DNA from: Planctomycetes bacterium ADurb.Bin069 | GTDB taxonomy: Bacteria > Planctomycetota > UBA8108 > UBA8890 > UBA8898 | Reading direction: 5' to 3' | DNA: 64,000 bases | Assembly (NCBI GenBank): GCA_002070955.1 | Contig: MWEK01000020.1 | Coordinates: 1-64,000 of the forward strand | Shown: positions 16,106 through 23,771 of the stretch, piece after piece | How the letters are laid out: each line of letters starts with the position of its first letter | Numbering within the stretch: position 1 is the stretch's first letter | The notes under the pieces: generated by a model | Seen by the model: the letters and a program-made list of their open reading frames with translations, nothing else | Told to the model about the DNA's origin: nothing | Databases searched by the model: none | Program-made: the position numbers and the translations under genes

Positions 16106-17806
16106 TCAGAACACGTCGAGCTGCGTCACGCGCAGCACTTCCTCCACCGTCGTCAGGCCGGCCCTGGCCTTCTGGGCGCCGTCCATGCGCAGCGTGCTCA
16201 GGCCGTTCTTGACCGCGACCTGCTTGATGACCGAGGCGCTCGTGCGCTCGATGATCAAGTCGCGGATCTGCTCGCCGACCACCAGGATCTCGTAGATGGC
16301 CGTCCGATCGTAGAGGCCGCGGCCCAGGCAGTTGTCGCAGCCGCGGCCGCGCCACAGCACGCCGCCGGGAAGATCCTCGCGCTTGATGTTGATCTGCTTG
16401 AGCTCGGCATCCTCGGGGATGTAGGACTCCTTGCACTCGGGGCAGATGCGCCGCACGAGGCGCTGGGCGATGGCCGCGACCAGGCTGGACGACACCAGGT
16501 AGGGCTCCACGCCCAGGTCGATCATGCGGGTCACGGCGCCGGCCGAATCGTTGGTGTGCAGCGTCGAGAAGACCAGGTGCCCCGTGTTGGCCGCCTGCAC
16601 CGCGATGGCCGCGGTCTCCGCGTCGCGGATCTCGCCCACCATGATGACGTCGGGGTCCTGGCGCATGAGCGAGCGCAGGCCCGAGGCGAAGGTCAAGCCT
16701 TTCTTGTTGGACACCTGAATTTGGCTGATCCCGCCGATGTGGTACTCGATGGGATCCTCGATGGTGATGATGTTGAGCTCCTCGTGGTCCATCTCGCTCA
16801 GGGCGCCGTACAGCGTCGTGCTCTTGCCGCTCCCCGTCGGGCCCGTCAGCAGGATGATGCCGTGCGAGTAGTCCAGGAGCTCGCGCATGGTCTTGAGCTT
16901 GGCGTCCTCCAGCCCGATCTCGTTGAGCCGGAAGATGCGCGCCGACTTGTCCAGGAGGCGCGTGACGATGCGCTCGCCGAAGTTGGTGGGCACCGACGAG
17001 ATGCGGACATCGACCTCGCTGTCGCCCACCTTGATGGACGTGCGGCCGTCCTGGGGCAGGCGGCGCTCGGCGATGTCCATCTTGCCCATGACCTTGACGC
17101 GGCTCACGATGGCGTCCTGCACCTTCTTGGGGATCACCTTGGCGTCGTACAGGATGCCGTCGATCCGGTACCTGACCTGCATGCGGTCTTCGTAGGGCTG
17201 GAAGTGAATGTCGCTGGCCCGGATCTTCAGCGCCTCGAACATGATCGTGTTGACGAGCTTGATGATCGGGGGTTTGTTGGCGACGTCCAGAACGTCCTCG
17301 GACTCCTCCACCTCCTTGGTGACCGCGATCATCTCGTCGTCCTCGACGCCGTCCAGAAGCTCGCTCACGTCGGTGCTGGAGCGCTGGTAGGCGCGGTTGA
17401 TGAGCGCCGTGATCTCGGCGCGCGGGGCGATCACCGGCTCGACCTCGCAGCCGAGCAGCGCCGAGAGGTCGTCCATGGGATGGAAATCGAGGGGATCGCA
17501 GGTGGCCACCCGGTGGGCGCCGTTGTCGCGGCCCAGGGAGATCAGGTAGTAGTTGCGCGCGAAATGCGCCGGCACCTTGTCGACGAAATCCTTCGGCACC
17601 GTGATGTCGCTCAGGTCGGCCTGGAAGGGCAGCCTGAGGCTGCGGCTCAGGAGTTCCAGCAGCTTCTCCTCGGAGACGTACCCCTTCTGCCGGAGCACGC
17701 GGTCCAGCGGCTGGCCGGTGTCGCGCTCGACGGTCCGGCACTCCTCCAACTGGGCCTTGGTGACGACGCCCTCGTCGATGAGCGCATCGAAGATCGCCAA
17801 ACGCAT
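16106..17806 (-). CDS. gspE: type II secretion ATPase GspE
   Basis: 566 residues. The hexameric cytoplasmic ATPase that drives the pseudopilus. N1E-type helical domain (1-140), N2 domain, then Walker A GPTGSGKST (322-330), Asp box IEDPIEY, Walker B DPDVIMVGEIRD and HLVFSTLHTND. The zinc-binding tetracysteine motif characteristic of GspE/PilB, and absent from PilT, is complete: Cys455, 458, 490, 493. It starts within TGATG, sharing one base with the gspD stop, so translation is coupled. Confidence 0.96.
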   Translation of the reverse strand: MRLAIFDALIDEGVVTKAQLEECRTVERDTGQPLDRVLRQKGYVSEEKLLELLSRSLRLPFQADLSDITVPKDFVDKVPAHFARNYYLISLGRDNGAHRVATCDPLDFHPMDDLSALLGCEVEPVIAPRAEITALINRAYQRSSTDVSELLDGVEDDEMIAVTKEVEESEDVLDVANKPPIIKLVNTIMFEALKIRASDIHFQPYEDRMQVRYRIDGILYDAKVIPKKVQDAIVSRVKVMGKMDIAERRLPQDGRTSIKVGDSEVDVRISSVPTNFGERIVTRLLDKSARIFRLNEIGLEDAKLKTMRELLDYSHGIILLTGPTGSGKSTTLYGALSEMDHEELNIITIEDPIEYHIGGISQIQVSNKKGLTFASGLRSLMRQDPDVIMVGEIRDAETAAIAVQAANTGHLVFSTLHTNDSAGAVTRMIDLGVEPYLVSSSLVAAIAQRLVRRICPECKESYIPEDAELKQINIKREDLPGGVLWRGRGCDNCLGRGLYDRTAIYEILVVGEQIRDLIIERTSASVIKQVAVKNGLSTLRMDGAQKARAGLTTVEEVLRVTQLDVF

Positions 17807-20800
17807 CAGTCCTTCCTCGCGCGGTACTGCCGCCGGATGGGCGTGAACGTGTCGCTCGCGTCATCCTCGAGGCGGCGGTCCTCGAACTTCGGCGGCGGAT
17901 CCCAGCGCTCGATCTTGATGGTCTTGCCCTCCTTGAAGTCCCGCATGCTCTGCTCCGCCTGGCGGGTCAGGTCGCCCGCATCGCGGAAATCCTTGTCCGT
18001 CAGCACGAAAGCCGTGAGGAACACGTAGAGGTTCGAGCGTTTCTTGCTGGTCGACTTGGACTGGAACAGGAACCCGATGAGGGGCAGGTCGCCCAAAATC
18101 GGGAGTTTGTCCACCGCCCGCGAGCTGGTCTCGCTCGTCAAGCCGCCCACGACGAAGAGTTCGCCGTCGGGCACCGAGACCTTGCCTTGGATCAGGTTCG
18201 TGGTCTTGTCCGGCAGGTTGCCGGAGACCGTGGCCGACTCGGCGAACTGCGAGACCTCGAGCGTCATATCCAGGAGCACCGCCTGGCGGCTGATCGTCGG
18301 CGTCAACAGCAGGCGCACGCCGGCCTCCTCGCCCTTGGGCTCGCTCACGGTGGTCTGGTTGGCCAGCGACGAGGTCGAGAGCACGTAGGTGGTCGTCGTG
18401 ACGTTGATCTCGTTGGGCTCGTTGTCATCGGCCAGAATGAAGGGCGTCGCCAGCACCTGCGACTCGTTGTCCTGCTTGAAGAACCTGATGAGGGCGGGAA
18501 GCTGCCCGTTCTTGGCCACGGCGCCCACCAGTCCGCTGGTCGGGGCCTTCTCAAGCAGCAGCCGGTCGAACGTGTCGGGAAGCAGCGTCGGGTCCAGGGT
18601 CGAGAGCCCGAAGCTCGACATGGCCGCGGCGCTCAGGTTCTTGTTGTCGAGGCTGCCCGCCAGGAGCTCGATGGTGTAGTTCAGGTCGCTCTTCTCGCTC
18701 ACCTGGACGAGCGCCGACTCCAGGAACACCTGGTTGCGCTTGCGGTCGATGGTGTTGAGGATGAAGAGGATTTCCTCGAACTCGTCCGGATCGGCCTGTA
18801 TCAGCAGGCTGTTGGTCTGCTCGTGCGGCACGATCCTGGTTTCGCCCGAGGTCACGCCCCCGGCGGTCCCCGTCGCGCCGCCCGCCGTCGTCGGCGTCGC
18901 GCCCGGGGTGGTCGTGGCGCTGCGCAGGGTCGACGTGCGCCGCGTGGTGGCCGCCCGCGTCCCCGACGTCCTGCCCGTGAGACCGCCCGTACGGCGCGTG
19001 CCCTCGATGAGCGAGCTCAGGACATCGGCGACATCGGGCGCGGTGAGGTACTTCACCTGGTAGATATGGGTCTTGCGCCGCGCGGCCGTCATCTCGGTGT
19101 CCAACTCCTCGACGAGCATCCGCACCAGCTCCAGCTCGTACTCCGAAGTCGTGACGACGATGATCTTCATCGTGCGCTCTTCGGGGATAAGCGCCGTCTG
19201 GAAGTCGTAGCTGCCGTACGACGAGCTGCGGCTCCGGTAGGACGATGCGCCCCCCAGGCGCGAAGCGGACGACGTGGTGCGCGTCCGAATCAGGCTGCTC
19301 GTCGTGGTCGCGGGCGCCGCGCCCGCTTGGCCGGCGCGCTGCGTCGTGTCGCGGTTGGATTCCCGGAGCACGTCCTCGATAAGCCGCGCGAGCTCGACGA
19401 CCTCGGCCTCCCGGACATCGATGATTTCGATGATCTGCTCGGCCTCCGGCAGCGGGATGTCGAACTTCTGAACGATGGACCACAGGTAGCCGATGAGGCC
19501 GTACTTGGCCTTGACGAAGAGCGTGTTGGTGCGCTCCACCGGCACGACCTGAATTCCCCCGCCCGGCTTGCCGCCCGCGGCGGCGCCGAAAATCTGGTTG
19601 AGAACGTTCTGGGCCTCGCGCGTGTCGGCGTGCTTCAAAGGCACGAGGAAGGTGGCCGTCTCGTCGGGATCGAAGGCTTGCGGCGGTTTCCGCTGGTCCT
19701 CCAGATCGATGATCGGCGTGCCCTCCGTGCGGGCCTGGATCACCTTGCTGGCCTGGACCTCGATGATCTTGGCCCCGTCGGGAAGCGTGCGCTCGAACAC
19801 GCTGAACCCGTTGACGTCGAGAATCGCCTTGGCAATCTCGTAGGTCAAGACGGGAATGTCGCTCTCCAGAACGATCACCTTCTGGCTGAAGTACGTCGCG
19901 CTGTTGACCGAGTCGTAGATGACGGGCTTGTCCTGGTTGAGCGCCAGAAACTCCAGGAAGCGCGTGACATCGATCGCTCCCTTGATGATCTTGCCGGCCT
20001 TGCCCACCGTGGACTTGTCCCGGGGAACGACGGGCTCGTCTTCCTCGGGGATCTCGAGGGACCCCTTGCGCGTGCCGGGCTTCGCGTCGCCTTCCGTCTC
20101 CGCCTCCGCGGCGACGGCCGCGGCCGCGGCACCCTTGGCGGGCACGGGCACGACAACCGATTCCTGCGCCGGCGGCCTCGGCTTGTCCAGCTCGTTCTCG
20201 ACCACGACCGCATCGGCCGCGGCCCCCTTGGCGGGCGCGCCCCCCTTGGCGTCCGTGATCTTCTTGGCGGGCGCCGCGCTCTTCACCGGCGCCGCCTTCG
20301 CAGGCGGAGCTTTCGTCGCGGGCGGCGCCGGCTGGGCGGGCGCGCGCTCCTCGGCGCGCGCCGGCTCTTGGTCGGGCGCGGGCTCGGCGACGGGCGCGAC
20401 CTTCTGAGGAGGCTCCGGTTCTTTCGCGGGCGACGACTCCTCTTCAGGCGCAGCGCTCCCTTCGGACGCGGGCTCTTCCGCCGGAGCCGCCTTCTCCGCC
20501 GGAGCGGGCTTCTCCGCCGGAGCGGACTTCTTGGCCGGCGCGGACTTCCGCGGGGCGGCCGGGGCCGGTTCACCGCTTCCGGGCGGAGGCGGCGTCTTGG
20601 CCGCGCTCTCGGAAGGGGCCGCACCGGCGGCCGCCGGCGCTTCCTCGGCCGCCATCGCCGCCCCTCGGACATCCTCGGTCTGCGCGGCTTGGCCCACGGC
20701 GGGGGGTGTCGGCGCCGCTCTCTTGATACGAGCTTCCTTCTGCGCGGCATCCTGCGGCGCGGCCGCGGGCACGGACGGCGCGGCGCCGGCGGCCGGCATC

Positions 20801-20907
20801 GCGACACCCTGCCAAGTCCCGCGGGCGAAGCGCGCTTCGCCGGCGGCGGACCACGCCCACCCCGCGCACAACCACACCGACAGTATCAAGACTCGCCGTG
20901 AAGGCAC
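17806..20907 (-). CDS. gspD: type II secretion outer-membrane secretin GspD
   Basis: 1033 residues, longer than the usual 650-700. Signal peptide (1-23, ending SAAGEA), then about 270 residues of Ala/Pro/Lys/Glu-rich low complexity (APAKKSAPAEKPAPAEK), perhaps a spacer across the periplasm. Ring-building N domains follow from about 300, with a Ser/Thr/Gly linker (about 620-660) before the last one (VPHEQTNSLLIQADPDEFEEILFILNTID). The secretin beta-barrel domain carries LTPTISRQAVLLDMTLEVSQF and VPDGELFVVGGL. The start is GTG 20907 with GAGGAG eight bases upstream. It is the first gene of the gspD-E-F-G-H-I-J operon and is preceded by a sigma54-type promoter. Confidence 0.93.
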   Translation of the reverse strand: MPSRRVLILSVWLCAGWAWSAAGEARFARGTWQGVAMPAAGAAPSVPAAAPQDAAQKEARIKRAAPTPPAVGQAAQTEDVRGAAMAAEEAPAAAGAAPSESAAKTPPPPGSGEPAPAAPRKSAPAKKSAPAEKPAPAEKAAPAEEPASEGSAAPEEESSPAKEPEPPQKVAPVAEPAPDQEPARAEERAPAQPAPPATKAPPAKAAPVKSAAPAKKITDAKGGAPAKGAAADAVVVENELDKPRPPAQESVVVPVPAKGAAAAAVAAEAETEGDAKPGTRKGSLEIPEEDEPVVPRDKSTVGKAGKIIKGAIDVTRFLEFLALNQDKPVIYDSVNSATYFSQKVIVLESDIPVLTYEIAKAILDVNGFSVFERTLPDGAKIIEVQASKVIQARTEGTPIIDLEDQRKPPQAFDPDETATFLVPLKHADTREAQNVLNQIFGAAAGGKPGGGIQVVPVERTNTLFVKAKYGLIGYLWSIVQKFDIPLPEAEQIIEIIDVREAEVVELARLIEDVLRESNRDTTQRAGQAGAAPATTTSSLIRTRTTSSASRLGGASSYRSRSSSYGSYDFQTALIPEERTMKIIVVTTSEYELELVRMLVEELDTEMTAARRKTHIYQVKYLTAPDVADVLSSLIEGTRRTGGLTGRTSGTRAATTRRTSTLRSATTTPGATPTTAGGATGTAGGVTSGETRIVPHEQTNSLLIQADPDEFEEILFILNTIDRKRNQVFLESALVQVSEKSDLNYTIELLAGSLDNKNLSAAAMSSFGLSTLDPTLLPDTFDRLLLEKAPTSGLVGAVAKNGQLPALIRFFKQDNESQVLATPFILADDNEPNEINVTTTTYVLSTSSLANQTTVSEPKGEEAGVRLLLTPTISRQAVLLDMTLEVSQFAESATVSGNLPDKTTNLIQGKVSVPDGELFVVGGLTSETSSRAVDKLPILGDLPLIGFLFQSKSTSKKRSNLYVFLTAFVLTDKDFRDAGDLTRQAEQSMRDFKEGKTIKIERWDPPPKFEDRRLEDDASDTFTPIRRQYRARKD

Positions 20908-20969
20908 GTCGTTCTCTCCTCTTGCCGTGAACCGGACTCGCGTCCGCGGACTCGTTCAGGCGACAAATT

Positions 20970-20985
20970 AGCAAAAAATGGACCG
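20970..20985 (-). promoter_or_regulatory. sigma54-type -24/-12 promoter in front of gspD
   Basis: On the minus strand CGGTCCATTTTTTGCT: the essential GG (20984-20983) and GC (20972-20971) are separated by exactly ten bases and the -12 element is TTGCT, matching the sigma54 pattern TGGCAC-N5-TTGCW at the invariant positions. It would start transcription near 20959, about 50 bases before the GTG start. No comparable sigma70 promoter was seen here. Confidence 0.65.
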
Positions 20986-21013
20986 ACCACGCGGCACTAT
21001 CATAGTTTTCGTA

Positions 21014-21052
21014 ACTTCCGGCTCTACGGTTGAGAACGAGACTGCCGGAAGT
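21014..21052. promoter_or_regulatory. perfect inverted repeat upstream of the gspD promoter
   Basis: ACTTCCGGC (21014-21022) and GCCGGAAGT (21044-21052) are perfect 9-bp inverted copies with a 21-base spacer, about 55-95 bases upstream of the predicted gspD start of transcription. That is a normal position for a dimeric activator site. It could instead be a hairpin ending the upstream operon, but no T tract follows on either strand. Confidence 0.5.
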
Positions 21053-21179
21053 CCATAATTCAACACCGGCCGGAGGTTGTATGGTGCGGCCACACCTCTA
21101 TGTATGCAATCGATACATTAAGGCCGCTTCCCGGAGCCCTTTTCCAGGGCCGAACGTCGGAGCGGGCGAACCTCTCCTC

Positions 21180-21893
21180 CTACAACCGTTCGCCCTGCGG
21201 ATCGATCTTCGCGAGCAACTCGGCGATGACAAGCCAGTCATCCGCCGCCGCCGAGACCAGCAGCGTGTTGATCCGCTCGTAACTCACCAGCACGACGCGG
21301 CCCCGGACCTCGCGCGACAGCAACTTGAGCAGCTTCTCCTCGGCGCTGCGCACGAAAACACCCCGGCACTTGAACACGTGGTGGCGGGACGAGCCGCCGA
21401 GGGGCCGGTCGAGGCCGGCGAGGAAATCCAGGGCCGCCTCCAGAGCGCCGCCGGAAGCCATGAGCACGATCTTGCCCGTGCGCCGCTCGATGCGCGCGCT
21501 GACGCCCGCCCCCTGTTCGGAAGCCTCCAGGCGCGCCACGAGATCCTCGGGCTGCACGTACACCGGCGCGTAGACGCCCAGGGTCACGCGCCTGGGCGCC
21601 TTGGGCGGCGGCGACGGATCGCGCGTGGCTTTCAGCAGAGGCTCGCCGCGCTCGCCCGCGCTCGCGTGCACGTAGATCCCGTGGGCCCGCAAAAGGAGGA
21701 GCGCCTCGGCCGCGGCCACCGCTCCGGGCTCCCGGCACAGAATCGGCGTGCCGTCCATGTCGCCGTCGGCGCGCTCGATCGCCAGGCCGGCCTCCCGTTC
21801 GACGCGGGCCAAAAGCAGCGCCGCGGGCACGACTTCCGCACCCTCGGCGAGTGGTCCTTGCACGAACGGCAGCATGCAGATGAAGGCCAACAT
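21180..21893 (-). CDS. secretin N-domain-like exported protein
   Basis: 237 residues with a short hydrophobic N-terminus (MLAFICMLPFVQGPLAEG) that may be a signal peptide. The C-terminal half reads like a secretin N domain (SREVRGRVVLVSYERINTLLVSAAADDWLVIAELLAKIDPQ), the small fold that stacks into periplasmic rings in GspD and PilQ, but no secretin barrel follows. The rest is also alpha/beta and may contain a second copy (VYVQPEDLVARLEASEQGAGVSARIERRTGKIVLMASGGALEAALDFLAGLD). It lies between the FHA activator (36 bases upstream) and gspD, so it could be an accessory or assembly factor of the secretin. The exact family is not recognised. Confidence 0.6.
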   Translation of the reverse strand: MLAFICMLPFVQGPLAEGAEVVPAALLLARVEREAGLAIERADGDMDGTPILCREPGAVAAAEALLLLRAHGIYVHASAGERGEPLLKATRDPSPPPKAPRRVTLGVYAPVYVQPEDLVARLEASEQGAGVSARIERRTGKIVLMASGGALEAALDFLAGLDRPLGGSSRHHVFKCRGVFVRSAEEKLLKLLSREVRGRVVLVSYERINTLLVSAAADDWLVIAELLAKIDPQGERL

Positions 21894-21929
21894 ATGGGAA
21901 CCTATAGCAATATCCGTGCCACCCGGCGC

Positions 21930-23771
21930 TCACTTCCCCGCTTTCGAGCCGCCGGCCTCCTTGTGCAGCCCGTACTCCCTGAGCCGCGCGTACAACGTGC
22001 AGCGCTCGATGCCGAGCGTCTCGGCGGCGAGCTTCTTATTGCCTCGGGCCCACTTCAGAACCCGCACCACGTGGTCCTTCTCGACCTCGGCCATGGAACG
22101 CGGCTTCCAAGGCTCCTCGTCCCTCGCGCGGCCGCCCTTCCCGATGTCGATCAGCCGGAGGTCCTTCACATCGATCAGGGGGGCCGCCGCCATGATCACG
22201 GCGTTCTCGATGACATTCTTGAGCTGCCGGACGTTGCCCGGCCAATGGTAAGCTTCGAGCGCCTCCAGCGCCGCGGGCGTGAGCGCCGCCGCCGCGCCCC
22301 GCGCCGCGGCCAGCGTGCCCAGGAAGAACTCCGCCAAGCAGCGCACGTCCTCGGGACGCTCCCGCAGCGGCGGCAGCTCGACGTGCAGGACATCGAGCCG
22401 CCAGTAGAGATCTTCCCGGAACTTCCCGCTCTCGATGGCCTGCCGCAGATCGCGGTTCGTCGCGGCCACGATGCGCACATCGACCTTGATCGGCTCGACC
22501 CCGCCCACGCGCTCGAAGCGCCGCTCCTCGATGAGCCGCAGCACCTTGGCCTGGCAGGCCGGCGACAGCTCCCCCACCTCGTCGAGGAGCACCGTGCCGC
22601 CGTCGGCCGCCTCGAACTTCCCCTTCTTGAGCGCCGTCGCCCCCGTGAAAGCGCCCCGCTCGTGACCGAAAAGCTCGCTCTCCAGCAGTTGCTCGGGAAT
22701 GGCGGCGCAGTTGATCTGCACGAAGGGCTTCCCGGCCCGGGCGCTCGAGTAGTGAATCGCCGAGGCGACCAGATCCTTGCCCGTGCCGGTCTCGCCCTTG
22801 ACGAGCACGGTGGCATCCGCCGGCGCGGCGCGGGCGATGAACTCCAGCACCGCGCGCATGGGCGCCGAACTCCCCACGATGGCCTGCCGCTCCCGGATTT
22901 GGTCGAGCAGCCGCCGCCGGTCCTCCTCGAGCGCCTCCTGCGCGAGCTGGCGCGCGAGCAGCACCGCCGCCTGGTTGCAGGCGATCGACGCGAGGAAGAC
23001 ATCCTCGGGGGCGAACTGCCCCTCCCGGCGCGCGAAGTACAAAGCCCCCAGAAGCGCCCCGCGGCTGGCCAGCGGCGCGGCCAGCACCGCCTGGGCCTTG
23101 CTCTCGACGATGCTCGCGCGTCCGCCGAGGGCCGGGTCGGCCCCGACGTCGGCGCAGAGGATGCTCTCGCCCTGCGCGCGCAGCATTTCCAGCAGCGTCC
23201 GGCTGAAGGCGCACTTGACCCGCGCCCCCGCGCGCGCCGCGATTTTCCAGGCCTCGTCGCGCCACAAAAGAGCCACGCCCCATTGGGCGCCCAGCGCCAC
23301 GGACAGTTCGCGCGCGCAACACTCAAGCAGCGCCGCGCTCGTTTCCGCGGCCTCCGCCGTGCGCGCGAAGGACGCCAGAAAGGAGAGCTTGCGCCGCAGG
23401 GGCGCCTCGGCCTCGCGCGGCATGTCCGGCCCGTCCAGCCGAAACGTCTTGACGATGGTGGTCTTCAAATCCTCCTCGCGCGCCTCGTCCATCGCCAACA
23501 TGAGCTCGCAGTCGCCCACGCCGATGCGGTCGCCGTCCTTGAGCCGCGCCGAATCCACGGGCGCGTCGTTGACGAAGGTGTGGTTGCTGCTGCCGAGATC
23601 CGCGACGACCCAGCCGCCTTCCTCCCGGCGCAGCTCGCAGTGGCGCCGGGACACGGCCTGGTCCGCCAGCACGATGTCGCATTCGGGATCGCGCCCGATC
23701 GCCACGCGCTCCGCGTCCAGGCGGAAGCTCTTGCCGCGTTCGACGCCTTCGATTATCACCACGTGCGCCAT
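21930..23771 (-). CDS. FHA-GAF sigma54-dependent activator
   Basis: 613 residues. The N-terminal FHA domain (about 3-95) keeps the phosphothreonine-pocket residues: GR at 26-27, SRRH at 41-44 and FVND near 67-70. A TTIV-K-T stretch (104-110) follows. A GAF-like domain spans about 130-285. The AAA+ domain has Walker A GETGTGKD, the canonical contact loop GAFTGA and VLLDEVGEL, and a Fis-type helix-turn-helix (NKKLAAETLGIERCTLYARL) ends the protein. It should bind DNA and activate sigma54 promoters when its FHA domain engages a phosphorylated partner. Its start (ATG 23771) lies inside the end of the Ser/Thr kinase gene, overlapping by 16 bases. The frame is open far upstream, but MAHVVIIEG is the natural FHA start. 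Confidence 0.93.
   Translation of the reverse strand: MAHVVIIEGVERGKSFRLDAERVAIGRDPECDIVLADQAVSRRHCELRREEGGWVVADLGSSNHTFVNDAPVDSARLKDGDRIGVGDCELMLAMDEAREEDLKTTIVKTFRLDGPDMPREAEAPLRRKLSFLASFARTAEAAETSAALLECCARELSVALGAQWGVALLWRDEAWKIAARAGARVKCAFSRTLLEMLRAQGESILCADVGADPALGGRASIVESKAQAVLAAPLASRGALLGALYFARREGQFAPEDVFLASIACNQAAVLLARQLAQEALEEDRRRLLDQIRERQAIVGSSAPMRAVLEFIARAAPADATVLVKGETGTGKDLVASAIHYSSARAGKPFVQINCAAIPEQLLESELFGHERGAFTGATALKKGKFEAADGGTVLLDEVGELSPACQAKVLRLIEERRFERVGGVEPIKVDVRIVAATNRDLRQAIESGKFREDLYWRLDVLHVELPPLRERPEDVRCLAEFFLGTLAAARGAAAALTPAALEALEAYHWPGNVRQLKNVIENAVIMAAAPLIDVKDLRLIDIGKGGRARDEEPWKPRSMAEVEKDHVVRVLKWARGNKKLAAETLGIERCTLYARLREYGLHKEAGGSKAGK

Noticed and set aside
13734..16295. 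Long plus-strand open frame (853 codons)
   Set aside because: It is antisense to gspI, gspH, gspG and gspF, which have clear motifs and ribosome binding sites. Its translation is His/Arg/Val-rich low complexity, typical of the opposite strand in GC-rich DNA.
16086..17864. Minus-strand open frame extending gspF upstream to over 1,000 residues
   Set aside because: The upstream part is the wrong frame of gspE; gspF starts naturally at MPIYQYVALSE (16085).
18187..20901. Long plus-strand open frame (904 codons)
   Set aside because: Entirely antisense to gspD; Arg/Gly-rich with no motif or start site.
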